A stretch of DNA of 64,000 nt from Cardamine occulta (Eukaryota > Streptophyta > Magnoliopsida > Brassicales > Brassicaceae): contig CM051383.1 in assembly GCA_028015245.1 (NCBI GenBank), positions 14,912,229-14,976,228 of the forward strand. Reading direction: 5' to 3'. Shown here piece after piece: positions 48,401 through 60,634 of this stretch. The notes under the pieces are model-generated. The model had not been told where the DNA came from. It made no database searches and saw nothing but the letters and a program-made list of their open reading frames with translations. Numbering within the stretch: position 1 is the stretch's first letter; each line of letters opens with the position of its first letter. Made by a program: the position numbers and the translations under genes.

Positions 48401-50068
48401 TCTTGGTTTTGGAATCAATGAGCCATGGGTTGAGTATTTGTCCGACACAAAGTTTTACCGGGCGAATAGAGATAAGCTCAGAACATTGTTTGCTTTCCTT
48501 GGAGAGTGCCTAAAGCTGGTGGTCATGGACAACGAACTAGGGAGTCTAATGCAAGCTTTAGAAGGGAAGTATGTGGAGCCTGGCCCAGGAGGTGATCCTA
48601 TTAGAAACCCGAAGGTTTTACCAACCGGTAAAAACATCCATGCCTTAGATCCTCAGGCTATCCCCACTACAGCAGCAATGGCAAGTGCCAAGATTGTTGT
48701 GGACAGGTTGATAGAGAGACAGAAGGTGGAAAATGACGGGAAATATCCCGAGACAATCGCGCTTGTTCTTTGGGGAACTGACAACATTAAGACATATGGG
48801 GAGTCTCTTGGGCAGGTTCTTTGGATGATTGGAGTGAGACCAATTGCTGATACATTTGGCAGAGTGAACCGTGTTGAGCCTGTGAGCTTAGAAGAGCTAG
48901 GAAGGCCGAGGATCGATGTAGTTGTTAACTGCTCTGGCGTGTTCCGTGATCTTTTTATCAATCAGGTAATACATCAAAACACTTCCTCTTATTACATTTA
49001 GATTATTGTTGCTTGGTCTCTCATGGTACTCCTTTCTCGAATTGTGTTAACAGATGAACCTTCTTGACCGTGCGATTAAGATGGTTGCTGAGCTAGATGA
49101 GCCAGTAGAAAAAAACTTTGTGAGGAAGCACGCGATGGAACAAGCAGCGACGCTTGGTGTTGATATTAGAGAGGCAGCAACACGAGTTTTCTCAAACGCC
49201 TCAGGGTCATACTCAGCCAACATCAGCCTTGCTGTTGAGAACTCTTCTTGGAACGATGAGAAACAGCTTCAGGACATGTATTTGAGCCGCAAGTCGTTTG
49301 CATTTGATAGTGATGCTCCTGGAGCAGGAATGGCTGAGAAGAAGCAGGTCTTTGAGATGGCTCTTAGCACTGCAGAAGTCACGTTCCAGAACCTGGATTC
49401 TTCTGAGATTTCCTTGACTGACGTGAGCCATTACTTCGATTCTGACCCGACAAACCTTGTTCAGAGTTTGAGGAAAGACAAGAAGAAACCGAGCTCTTAC
49501 ATTGCTGATACAACCACTGCCAATGCACAGGTGAATGAAGCTTCTCGTTTATTTTCTCCTTGCATTGATGTCTATGTCTATGGTTTCGGTTTGGTTCAAG
49601 TTTGGTCTTACTCGGTTTTTGGATCGGTTTAATCCGGATTGAAAACTCTTAGCAAGAACACGTTACTTACGCTATTTGTGAATGTGGCAGGTGAGGACAC
49701 TCTCTGAGACAGTGAGGCTAGACGCAAGAACAAAGCTGCTGAATCCAAAGTGGTACGAAGGGATGATGTCAAGTGGGTACGAAGGAGTTCGTGAGATAGA
49801 GAAGAGACTATCCAATACCGTGGGGTGGAGTGCAACGTCCGGTCAAGTAGACAATTGGGTTTACGAGGAGGCGAACTCAACCTTCATCCAAGACGAGGAG
49901 ATGCTTAACCGTCTCATGAACACCAATCCCAACTCCTTCAGGAAAATGCTTCAAACTTTCTTGGAGGCCAATGGACGCGGTTACTGGGATACTTCTGCTG
50001 AAAATATCGAGAAGCTCAAGGACTTGTACTCACAGGTGGAAGACAAGATCGAAGGGATCGATCGGTAA
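45492..50068 (+). CDS. CHLH: Magnesium chelatase H subunit (GUN5/ABAR)
   Basis: Five exons (45492-46896, 46992-47074, 47163-48965, 49054-49530, 49691-50068) give 1381 residues, identical in length to Arabidopsis GUN5. This is the large porphyrin-binding subunit of magnesium chelatase, which inserts Mg into protoporphyrin IX in the chloroplast. It also acts in plastid-to-nucleus signalling. The first 50 or so residues are a Ser/Lys-rich transit peptide. The N-terminal DUF3479 region and the CobN/Mg-chelatase domain follow ([35 protein letters not shown] at the exon 1 border, [32 protein letters not shown]). Differences from Arabidopsis are scattered single residues, so the gene is intact and under constraint. 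The ancestry is cyanobacterial through the plastid. Confidence 0.98.
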
Positions 50069-50533
50069 ACAATGGAAAGCCCCATCTTTCTTGTAAATTA
50101 AATCAAACTTTAATGATGTGTATTCTCAACGAACATTATTTCTCTGTGAATAAGAGAATGTTTTGGCTGACATTTTGTGACTTTAGATGAATGTTGTATG
50201 CCTAAAAACTTATATATTTTCTTTAATATCATATGGAACAAACACATTTTCCGTGAACCTTACTTTTGATATACCATCACTTATTTATACATAATTGAAT
50301 TGAAAGGATGAGGAGATGAAGACTATGCATTGAACAAACCAGTTTTAATTTTAGTAGAATAAGAGGCTTAAGTTACTATTGGCCAAGCAAACTAATATCG
50401 CATAGATATGCAAGTATTAAATACGATAAAAGAAAAACATGAAAATTTTATAAGAAAGAGAATCGTGTTTCTATCATTTTTGGCATTGTTTTACATATGA
50501 CGACATTGTTTTACAACTCGGGAAAAAAAAACA

Positions 50534-50644
50534 GAGGAGTTCAACGAAGAGTTGGAGGCGGGAAGAGTGATTTGTGAGGTTTCTGCCGAAGAAAGAGGCG
50601 GAGGAGTTGAATGAAGAGTTAGAAGCGGGGAAAGAGTGATTTGT
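50534..50644 (+). repeat. Two copies of a 43-bp coding-like segment
   Basis: Copy 1 (about 50534-50575) and copy 2 (about 50601-50644) share GAGGAGTT.AA.GAAGAGTT and AGAGTGATTTGT. One frame reads EELNEELEAGK in copy 2 and EEFNEELEAG in copy 1. It may be a scrap of a gene. No ORF of useful length spans it. Confidence 0.5.
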
Positions 50645-50917
50645 ATTTAGAAGTATTAGAAATATATACATAATAAATGTAGCTAAATGCACAAATGATA
50701 CACAAATTGAATTTCCAAAAAAAAAAAAAATGTAAAAAGCTACAACAATGTCCTCTTTATTTAAAAAGGTGAATTTTGTTCTTTCACTCCATTCTTCACA
50801 TCTAATATTCTCAAAAAAATCAAAAACATGTTAATAATTTACAAAGTGAATTTTTTTTAGATTCATTAAAAGAAAATTATGTTAATAATGTGTTGAAAAA
50901 TTATTAAACTCTATTTT

Positions 50918-51000
50918 GGTTTTATTATTCAATATGGGCTTCCATAAAAACCATAAATTGTGGTTTTATTATTCAATATGCGATTCCATAAAAACCATAG
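50918..51000. repeat. Short direct duplication, 44-bp spacing
   Basis: GGTTTTATTATTCAATATG followed by TTCCATAAAAACCATA occurs twice, starting at about 50918 and 50962, with few differences. Confidence 0.75.
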
Positions 51001-51329
51001 TTTCGGTTGGGGTTTTGTAAACTTTGAATTTCTCATGCATTAATACTGAATACCTTTTATCAAACAAAATTTTTTTTACAAAGAGGTCTTTGTTTGATTA
51101 TAGTTTTTCGGTTTGGCAATGTAAAACTTTTTGGTGCTACTAAATTCCAGATATATACACCATTGAAATGTTGTCCCATATGTAAGATTTTCGAGATATG
51201 CAAGTATTGCATAAATATTTGTGGGTGTAATAAAATATGTACGTATCTTTAATTTTGACTTATGTAGAGTCGTTGACCAAAATTAAAAAATGATATATAT
51301 TGCTAGTTCTAGGATTAAGATGAAGTGTG

Positions 51330-51950
51330 CACTCCCAAAATCGTTTTGAAATGATGTATGCACCACCAAAATCTCTTCAATTTTAATCTAGTTTTGTCTA
51401 AGATTTCAATTTAGTTTTGCCGGTTCATATTTATAATATATATAGAGCGAAATTAGTTTTCCTCTATATGTATTTTAGGGTATAAGGAAGTAGGGTATAA
51501 ATTTGTCTTTTCGGAGAGTAAGGGAATAATTGAAATTTTGAATTTGCTGCCAAAATCGTTTTGAAATAATATATGTATGGCCAAAATCTTTTAGACTGAT
51601 TTTAATTTCATTTTTTTTTTTGTAGAATGAGTCCACACTTCTCCTATATGTTAGGGTATAAAGGAGAATCGTCGTAAATGAGTCCGTCGCCAAAATCTAT
51701 CTGAAATAATGTGCGGCCAAAATTTCTTAATCAATTTTAATTTAATTTTGTCGGTTTATAGAATGAGTCCACACTTTCTCTATATGTTAGGGTACACGGA
51801 AGTACGGGCGTGATTGAGAGCGTCACCAAAATCATTCCGAAATTTTGTATACCCTGCTAAAATCTCTTGAATTTTTATTTTATTTTTGTCAATTTTTATC
51901 TCTTAAAATCTGAACCCCTCTTGTTATTGAATTCGAGAATGGGCCTCAGG
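51330..51950. repeat. Degenerate tandem repeats, about 140-215 bp spacing
   Basis: Four diverged copies start at words like CCAAAATCGTTTTGAAAT (about 51334, 51550, 51690, 51826). Each is followed by a T-rich tract, GAATGAGTCCACACTT and CTATATGTTAGGGTA. Spacing is uneven, so the array is old and eroded. Confidence 0.6.
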
Positions 51951-51964
51951 CCGTCGTACCCTCA

Positions 51965-52495
51965 CCCAAGCCGGTCATGCGTTTAAACATTGGATAGATA
52001 CAATAATAAAATAAAAATTATAAAACACTATATTAAACCGGTCTTGCGTATAAACATTGGATAGATACAACAATAAAATAGAAATTATAAAACACTATCC
52101 GGTTTTACCTATAAACATTAGATAGATACAACAATAAAATGGAAATTATAAAACACTATACGAAGCCGGTCTTGCGTTTAAACATTGGATACACACAACA
52201 ATAAAATAGAAATTATAAAACACTATACTAAGCCGGTCTTGCGTTTAAACATTGGATACACACAACAATAAAATGGAAATTATAAAACACTATACTAAGC
52301 CGGTCTTGCCTTTAAACATTGGATAGACACAATAATAAAATGGAAATTACAAAACACTATACTAAGTCGGTCATGTGTTTAAACATTGGATAGATACACC
52401 AATAAAATAGAAATTTCAAAACACTATATTAAGCCGGTTTTGCATTTAAACATTGGATAAATACAACAATAAAAAGAAAGTTATGAAAATTTTAC
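51965..52495. repeat. 67-bp minisatellite, about 8 copies
   Basis: Eight head-to-tail copies of a unit of about 67 bp are visible. Each begins near AGCCGGTCTTGCGTTTAAAC and contains ATTGGATA, ACAATAAAAT and ATTATAAAACACTATA. Internal copies are most alike (one or two changes). The first, third and last are more diverged or shortened, as expected for unequal exchange. The array ends about 230 bp before the next gene's ATG. Confidence 0.9.
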
Positions 52496-52722
52496 ACAAA
52501 GGGGTAAGAAACGGAATGTATAGGACAATTCAAGAAAAAACAACCAAATAATACGTGTGGTTCATGAAGGTGGGGTGTCATAATACAGAAAACGAAGTGT
52601 ATCCAGATATAATATTCACCTGGACTCCTTATAAAAACCCTCACCTATGACCTATCTCTTCATCACTTACCACCCAATGAACTCATACTCTCACTGTGAA
52701 AAGAAAAAAAAAACACCAAGCA

Positions 52723-53761
52723 ATGGCTTTCTCCTCATCTTCATCTGCAACATCAACATTCGAGGTGACACGAGAAGAGTTCAATGCTTTCCACAAGATT
52801 GACAGAACCCTTTTCAGCCGTCTTGTCTTAACTCTAAGCCGAGACATAAGCCAGTCTCTTCAAGTCATGAGCTTTCTCCTCTTTGTTGAGAAAAGTGGTC
52901 ACGTCCGCAACCTAATTGCGGATCTGATCTCTTTACCAGACGTCTTCATCAACAAACTGGCCGACGAAGTCGTCACGTGTCTCACTTGCTTGTCCTACGA
53001 AAACTACTCAACGTATGTTGCCAACCACGGGCAAAACAACAACTCCTTTGACATACCTTCCATCACTCGCATGACTGGAGGGTACCTTACTCTCCCAGTC
53101 ATCCAGCATGAACGCGAAAACATTCTCAACCAGATGAAGAAGCATTTAAACGGTGTGTGCTACCCAGCTTTTGAAGATATACGCAAGTACGCTGAGATCT
53201 ATAATAAGGAGAAGATGCTTCTTGACCAAGAGAGGGAGAAGATGATGGAGAATCTGCAGCAGTTGGGAATCAACACGGTTCATACGGGTGAATCAAGCAA
53301 CCAGATCTTAAGTGGTCAAGCAGAAATATCCGGAACAAGTGTGCAGGTTGGTGGTGCAGTCTCTGAGGATGAGCAAGTCTCGGCAGACGATAGGACTGTC
53401 TTCCTCACATTTTCTAGAGGATACCCAATTTCTGAACCAGAATTGCATGACTTCTTCACCAGGTACTATCAATTATAAGCTATGATATTCATGGATATGT
53501 TACATACACTTGAGTGTTTAATTAATTGCTAGTGTTTTTAATTGGTGTTGAAGGAAATTTGGGGATATTATTCATGAGATATTTATGCCTGGAGGAGGTG
53601 AGCAGGCGCTGTATGCAAGGTTGGTGTTACGTTCTGCAACCATGGTTCCAGAGATTGTAACCGATGGGGAGATTAAAACCAAATTCACCATCAGTGGAAA
53701 ACATGTTTGGGCTCGTAAATTCATTCCCAGTTCCTCCGGCAATACATCCCCATCCTCTTAG
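52723..53761 (+). CDS. Plant protein with RRM-like C-terminus, function unknown
   Basis: Two exons (52723-53462, 53554-53761) encode 315 residues. The N-terminal 110 residues are helical (REEFNAFHKIDRTLFSRLV, LLFVEKSGHVRNLIADLI). The middle (about 130-200) contains a likely coiled coil (EIYNKEKMLLDQEREKM). Residues 228-305 look like a diverged RRM: TVFLTFSRGYPISEPELHDFF as strand 1 and helix 1, KFGDIIHEIFM, then ALYARLVLRS in the RNP1 position. Classical aromatic RNP residues are weak, so RNA binding is uncertain. I recall a plant family of this layout with lineage-specific copies but cannot name it. TATAAAAACCC about 90 bp upstream is a plausible promoter. The GTG-started upstream extension is ignored. 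Confidence 0.75.
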
Positions 53762-54525
53762 TTTTCTTATTATCATATTTCATACCTCGATCTTGTTTGA
53801 TCTTGAGGAGTTGTGTACCTTTACAAATTCTGAAAACATTTGTTTAGGACCTCTTTTATTTGGTATTTTGTTGTTGTTGACCATCTCAAAACTATTCTGC
53901 ATGAAACTCATGTTCGCCACCTTTCAAACATCTTTCATTTACTTTTTATTTGGTTTTATGCTAATAAACTCCTTTTGTTTTCTTTTGGTGTAAGTTGTAA
54001 CTTACGGTTTTAATTTGACTTCTGTTTGTTCAGAAAGCATTTCTCCATAACGTTTACCTGATTTCAAAAAATATATTATTTAATGTAATTTGATACAACC
54101 CTTAAAACAATCATAACAAACTAGAGTACTCGATTAGGTCTGAATAGTTAGGGAAAAATCGAATTCGATGAAATCTCACTTCTGCCCACTCTTGTCCGAA
54201 ATAAATAAAGCCCAGGACGGCTAGACCCAAAAGGCTTTGTTGACAAGCCTTATTCCTTATTCCATCATATACGAAAATGAAAAGAAGACTTTCAGCAGTG
54301 GCAAAAACAGTATTATAAATCGAGATGCATCACAAGTTTGTTTGACTGCAGAGGAACAATGAAGGAGCATAAATGCTGGCGTAGTCACTAATAAACTTAG
54401 TACGAAACTCATTCTACCCAAATATTATTGATTTATGAGCTTTGTTATCACTTTACAATGGTGAAAATGAGTGTTTTCCCTGTTACCGTGACGACGAATA
54501 GGCTTTAAAAAATGACTGAGGATGA
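53762..54525. other. Convergent spacer between RRM-like gene and DUF155 gene
   Basis: About 760 bp between two stop codons. It holds both 3'UTRs and AT-rich sequence. The ORF at 53664-53993 is an out-of-frame continuation of the last exon and is not a gene. Confidence 0.55.
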
Positions 54526-56378
54526 TCATAAGGATCTCCGGACCAGATCGTACAAAGAAATCGCGATTTCAGCACTGATCAGGATAATGATTAGCCACTC
54601 GAGGAAATCTGATTTCCTGTTCTGAAGTATTTCTTGAAGGAACCTGATGTTGTGCTGCAAAATCCGCAATCACCAATAAGTTTTATTTTCCACAAAAAAT
54701 GACAAGATCGACCATGAGAAAGATTGTATAGATGATAGCACCTCTACAAACTTCAGCTTAAAATCAAGGCTTGCAAATCTCTGTGTCAGTTCAAATTCAT
54801 CTCTCAGATACTCCCATATCTGAGCATATTTCGCATCCTTCCAAGCTATATCTGACCTACAAGTTTCCCAAAACAAAAGTCAGTCAAAATTACCCACAAA
54901 ACTAGTCGACCTAGGTATTGGTTCTTGGATCTCTCGACTTCTCTTTACCTCTCAAAAAGACCAAGCTTCAGAATCACATCAGCCAGATTTGAATTAGCTT
55001 TTCCCACCAACTGGAACAGCTTTTTCCTATCCATTGTAAACGTTCCTGTTTTCTCCATCCCACGGTTTATGTCAGTAAATTCTGCTACCATACCATCAAC
55101 CTAACAGAAACAGATAACTCACCCACAGTTATTACTGATGCCTAATTCATTTCTCACATCCCAGAGTATCTATATAGATCTGACATTGTTACCTGGCGGC
55201 CATAGTAATCGAGAGCAATGCTCTGGCCCAGAACACTACCTATGGTTCTGATACCATCAATATTCAAGAACTGCAACATGATGTAATCCAGTCCCCCCTG
55301 CATCCAGGTGTTCAGAGTTGGATCCTCTCTTACTTCATACTCTGACAGTTTCACAGAACCAAAGATATCAAACTAAGCACCATTATAAAAGCTTTTAAAA
55401 CGGCACACAGCAAAAGAAGTGCAACTCACCATCTTTTCTCATTTCAGGAAGCAAACCAGAAGCATGCCTCTCCACCACTTTAAGATACTCATCAACCTCG
55501 TGTTCCCTTACATTAAATAACACAATTGATCCATACTGAAATACCACCATGTAAATACACTCACTCCCACTTATGCAACCACCAGTACCCTGAAACAACA
55601 TCAACCTTTATTACTTCAATAAATCTCCAAATCAAAACTGAAAAATTAGATACCAATCCATAGAACAATCAACATTTCACTATGATAGTGGACTAGTGCC
55701 TTAGAACCATGAACTGAATAGTGAATAAAGTTAAGATTCAACTTACAGTGGGATCAGAATGATTTCCGAACTTAAGAACGACATAGTTAGTCATACGCGA
55801 AGTGGGTGGTATGAAGTTCTGTTTGTTCTGCTCAATCAAGCTTCTCAAATCAACGCTGCACACAAATTACTTCAATGATCACTTCATCAATGGCAGATTA
55901 CGTATCATATGCCTAATCCGATCCTGATTCCCACCAGAATGACATAAACAGCATTTCGGCAAAGGGGGAAAAAACCATACCTAGTGGAGAAGAAGTAAGC
56001 TCGTACAGGAAGAGAAAGCTTGGCTTCCTCCAAAGACGGAGCCGTTTTACCAGACTCTCCTAGCTGCTGATTCTGATGCTGTTGCTGTTGCGGCTGCGGC
56101 TGAACCGAAGCGGCGGGGGCCTTCGTAGACAAAGACGAAGAAATAGCTCTCACGGTGAAGAGAGATCCAAAGTTTCGGCTTCCTTGAAAACGGTAAATCG
56201 GAGAACTGGAGACAGCTAGGAAATTTGAGAAATAACGAGAGGGAGTGTTCGAAGACGACCGTAACGGGAAGTGCAATGGAAGGGAAAGAGACGGTGGTTT
56301 CTGCTTAGGGGTAAAGATCGAGAAGAGAATTGTACGGACGGGAGAGCCTAGGGTTTTAACGTCCACGGTACGCATCAT
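54526..56378 (-). CDS. RRL: RMD1/DUF155 organellar protein (RRG-like)
   Basis: Seven exons (56378-55981, 55855-55747, 55589-55430, 55341-55193, 55100-54949, 54856-54742, 54654-54526) encode 403 residues. The Arg/Ser-rich N-terminus looks like a mitochondrial presequence and is followed by a Gln-rich linker near residues 95-110. The DUF155 domain spans about residues 140-370. Its motifs include MTNYVVLKFG, GSIVLFNVREHEVDEYL, LDYIMLQFLNIDGIRTIGSVLGQSIALDYY and the helical DRKKLFQLVGKANSNLADVILKLGLFER. A C-terminal membrane helix (WLIIILISAEIAISLYDLV) ends the protein, as in yeast Rmd1/Rmd8 relatives. From memory this is Arabidopsis At5g13610, RETARDED ROOT GROWTH-LIKE. The symbol is less certain than the family. 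Confidence 0.88.
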
Positions 56379-56873
56379 TTTGCTTCACAGCGAAAGACTG
56401 AGAAGAAGATGAACAAGACGACGGCTTTTCTCTCCCTCCCAGCCGAAGAAATTGCAGAATTTATGTGCTCAGAAAACTGCGTGCCGTTTATACATTTTGT
56501 AGACTAACAGTGTGTTGTGTAAATGAAGTTAAACGACATCGCTTTTAAAGAGAATGTTCCAAAACGGCACTTCAATTAAAATTTTATAAAGCATTACATA
56601 TTTACATAAGCGAATGTTCAAAGATCCAATGCAAAGTTGCAAACCTATTTTTTTAAAAAATCTTTGGATCTACATCTTGTTAATCAATAGCATAGAAGAA
56701 ATATAAGTGAGTTTTCATATCAAGATCCTGTGGTTTCAGAGAGTCTCAAATCGACCAAGAATTGGATCAAACGACTTGGAAGAGTCTAAAACATATAGAA
56801 TTCAATAACAAAAGGAACCAAAAGTCTTTAAAGACCACACATAATATCATAACTTATTAGCTCTTCTTCTCTA

Positions 56874-58947
56874 TCAGTTTTTGGTTTCATGAATCATCAT
56901 AGCGTCGTTATCTCCTTTACCGCATGGCGAAGTCTTAGTCTTAGACCTTGATCCGAATATCTTAGAGAAGAAGTTGCGTCCTTCTTTTGTCTTAACAAGC
57001 TTGTCAAGATCTTGCTGCATGCTCATACATTCTTTTTCAAGCTCGTAAACACGATCCCTCATCCCATTCATCGTCATACTTTCATTTGCGTTCTTTTTTC
57101 CTTCTAATTCCGGAATATTCCCGCTGCTTGAGTCCGAGCCAAAGAGCCATCCTGCTACAGATGTCCGTAGCCGCATCTGCTCAAAGAACAAGACTTGTAC
57201 TATGACCCGCAACGGTAGACGCTCGTTTTCTGCTGCGTGTGTGCATGCCTCCAATGACAGTTTTTGGCAGTTCATCAGCAGACACAACTGTTCTCTCTCT
57301 GACTCTGTCAGCCATGGATGAGCCTGTAGCATACAAATTTAGACACTTGCATGATTTAAAAGATTAATTTGATACTATTATACTTGGTAAGCTACACATT
57401 GTTACTTCGAAACATATATATATATGGTATAACAACCTTGATTTTTTACCTTGATGTATATATCAATTGCGCGGTAGATACCATCATCCATTGGCCTTAC
57501 ATCTTCAGGGATTAGAGCACCAAGTGCTTGAAACTTGGATAGTTTCAAGTTCTCATCGGACGCGACCTCTGCTAAGTAGCCATCAATCAGACTAGCAACC
57601 TTTTTGATAGGCCTCAGAGAATGAGAATCTCCCATCATTTGCCTCTCCTCAACGATACTCGAAGACGAATCAAACGTCAACATGAAGTGATCAAGAATCC
57701 TGTGGATAGAGTCGATATCGTAGAGTGTTTCAGCTGAGTATCTCACGTTTGGTATTAACAGATCCTCTAGAGCAGCTTCATCTAACTGCTCACCGATTTT
57801 TCTCTCAAGATTTTCTTGAGTGACCTGACTCGCATGCAGAACCATGGATGTTCTAAGAAGCCTGAGCAAGAACTTTGTCGATGCAACGCACTTTTCGCTC
57901 GGGAGTAGTTCCACGATTTCCTCTAGGAGACTTCTTTGATCTTCTTGTGAGTAGTAAATGTTATCTCCATAATTAGTACCTTCCTCTGGAGAAGACCCAG
58001 ATTGCCTTGAACAACCAAGAAGAGGAAGATTCCGTTTAGCGTAATGTGTGACAGATGCTGCTATTGTATTTGCTTTCACGCCTCGAGATTCAACAGTTTT
58101 AATGAACCTTTTGTACATTGGGACGTCGAGGAATGATGATACTTCATTGAACCACCAGTTTTCGCTAGTACCCTTTGTTTGTATTCCGTTCCAATATGAA
58201 GTGGTGGTGACTTCTTCTGGTACTGAGATAGGCCAATGGAACAAACTTGTGTCCTCAGCACAAGCCTTCATGGCTAAAGAACCAATGCACCTAGAGACAA
58301 TATGAAGTTCTTCAGCGAGAGGTAACACTTTTTCCTCTCTTGATCTCTCCAAGGCTTTGATTGAATCTTCCCAGTTTGTGAATACGTTATCGTTCAAGAA
58401 ACTCTCGGTGAGATAGATGAGATTTGCATCTCCATAGTTTTCACTCATTTGGAGATACTCTGCTGCACATCTGAGACTCACTACGTTTTCAGCATTGACC
58501 TCGATTCTTACACCGTAACAGAATTTGGCCACAAGCAAGAACGTTTCGGGTCCACCAGGAATGTCATGAACCTGAGCGACACTAGTTGTCTCAGAGGCTT
58601 TGCTGAATAGAGTTTCTAAGTATCCACTTCTTGACAACAAAGGAAACTGAATGAAGAAAAAATGTGATCGTATGAGTAAGAAATTCAAAAGAAAAAAGTG
58701 ATGCATTCTTGATTTGTTTATATATATACCTTATGGAGATGGAAACTTTGTTCATCGACTTGGATCATCACATCAGGTTTAAGACCAGCAGAGCAAAGCC
58801 TGATCAGATTACAAAAACAAAGATTATAGAGTTTATTATTTTGGTAATGAATGATTTAAAACTATTGACGAAGAAGAAGAAGACTAACCATGTGTGACCA
58901 CTTAGGTGAAAGACGTCAGATTTGGAACCCAGTTTCAAGCAAGCCAT
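56874..58947 (-). CDS. BTB/NPH3 (phototropic-responsive) family protein
   Basis: Four exons (58947-58889, 58799-58730, 58646-57450, 57323-56874) encode 591 residues. NPH3/RPT2-like proteins are plasma-membrane-associated adaptors, some of which work with phototropins or as substrate receptors of CUL3 ligases. The N-terminal BTB domain (about 25-110) begins with DVMIQVDEQSFHLHKFPLLSRSGYL and includes GGPETFLLVAKFCYG. The NPH3 domain (about 205-475) shows WWFNEVSSFLDVPMYKRFI, LLEEIVELLPSEK, FLLRLLRTSMVL and AIDIYIKAHPWLTESEREQLC. A coiled coil (MRDRVYELEKECMSMQQDL) and a basic tail follow. By position this corresponds to Arabidopsis At5g13600. The upstream ORF start at 58706 lies in intron 2 and is not the real start. 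Confidence 0.93.
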
Positions 58948-59901
58948 CGTTTTCACTTCACTTTTTGGTCTTTCCGCAAATCACAGAATAGTTGCAAAAT
59001 GATAAAATCATGGAACCCCCATTAACATGTAATATGGGAATTAGGGAAAATTGTATTTTTTTTTATAGTTTTATTTGGATTTCTTTATCTCGGAGAAGCA
59101 GATGGGACCGAGTCTAGAGGAGAGATAGATACAGACGAAGCTTTTTCCAGTTGTTGCTGTTACAATTAGTCAACAATTTTTTGCAAGTTTCGTTTTCCCT
59201 TTATTTCTGTAACGCCTCCTCTCTTTCTTTTTATTTTCGGTAACTTATTTTGTTAAAATATCTGCTCCATTGGGTAAATTCTTGAATATTTTTCATTATT
59301 CCACACTAATAAATGTAGAATATATTTGACTGGTCAACTTTCTTCATCTCTTAAATGTTTTGGTTGTTTCACCAAATTTTGGTAAGAACTTTAGACAAAA
59401 CGTTCCACTACAAGACAAAATTATAAGGCCCATTAAAGAGACCCATAGCCATAAGCAAAAAATCCTGAAACTCAAGAAATCGCAAGCCCACACATTTTTT
59501 TAGTCTAAGCATAGTTAGCAAATAATTTGGATTTAAGCTAACACCCATAACTGTTTAGACATCTTTTATTTGTTTCATCAACTGTTTAGCCATCATAACT
59601 TAACAAAAGTACTAAAATTTTCAAAATCCATGATTGAAGCATTATTGTATTCATTTAAAAAAATATATGGACCATTTTTTAAATAAATACTCACTGGTCA
59701 AAAATAATTAAATTAACATTAGTCAAATTCAACTTTGTTGAATACTCCATATATTTTTTATAAGACCACGGTTCAATCCCTTTTGTATTTTTAAAATCTT
59801 TTCTAAATCGACTTATACCTTATAATTTTGCAGTCAAAACAAAAACTACTATAAATAAAAAATTATTAGCCTTACATAAACGTGGACTCAATATTCATTT
59901 A

Positions 59902-59932
<31 letters not shown>

Positions 59933-60634
59933 CGAGGATTAGTCAAAGTGTCTTATAAAGGCAAAGGAGCAGGGTTGAGTTGTGTGGCCCTTGTCTTAAG
60001 TTTTGCATCTCTCTCTCTTTTTATCGTAGCTACCTCCAATAAACCACTCTTCTGCTTTCCTGGAAACTGCATCATCACTCTGACCTCGCCATCACTCTTC
60101 CTTTTTCCGGTAGATTCTTCTCTTAAATCTTATAATTCTTCTCCTGTTTCCTCTTTTTCTCAATCTATAAACTACCTTTTCCTCTTTTTTTCTTGTCGGT
60201 AGATTTGCTAATCTCTAATTCTTTTGATTACTCTTCTCTGCTCAGTGATTACGTATCTTCATCGTGTTTCATCGGTATATAACAGCATCGATCTTATTTT
60301 TACTTTCTCTTTTTTTTTTCCTTTACTCTTGCGTATTGGATTGAAACTTGTTTGATTAGTTTATCTGATATTTTCTTTCTCTGTTTTGTAATTTATCGTT
60401 GACTTCTTTTTTTTCTTTTTTCTGGATTCACTGTTTAATTGCGTGAATTAGGGTTTATACACTTGTGGAAATCATGTATTGTTTGATCTGAATTCAATTT
60501 GAATTCTTTTGCCATTTTTTGGTTTTTATAGACGACCTAATGATATTGATCTTGTAGGTGTGTTAGGTGAAGTTACCCTGAAATAAAGGTACAAGTGAAG
60601 TTGGATATTTATTTCAAGACTTGAAGTTACGACT
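58948..60634. other. Divergent spacer with long leader of the last gene
   Basis: About 1.7 kb. The left part is the NPH3 gene leader and promoter. The centre is AT-rich with a 28-nt poly-A run (59905-59932). TATAAAG at about 59954-59960 probably starts the last gene, whose leader of roughly 600 bp seems to carry one or more introns (possible donor near 60108, acceptor near 60557). The ORF at 59948-60202 lies in this leader and has no support. Confidence 0.5.
59905..59932. repeat. Poly-A tract of about 28 nt
   Basis: Uninterrupted adenines directly upstream of a TATA-like element. It may be length-variable or mark an old retroposed end. No target duplication is seen. Confidence 0.85.

Larger units (their letters stand above)
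50069..52722. other. Repeat-rich spacer downstream of CHLH
   Basis: About 2.65 kb. It contains the CHLH 3'UTR (to about 50200), a duplicated coding-like segment (50534-50644), a 44-bp-spaced duplication (50918-51000), degenerate larger repeats (51330-51950) and a 67-bp minisatellite (51965-52495). The promoter of the next gene begins near 52500, with TATAAAAACCC at about 52631. Nothing here looks like a complete gene. Confidence 0.65.

Noticed and set aside
51965..52495. CRISPR-like array
   Set aside because: Repeats of 67 bp follow each other without unique spacers, and the host is a plant nucleus. It is a minisatellite.
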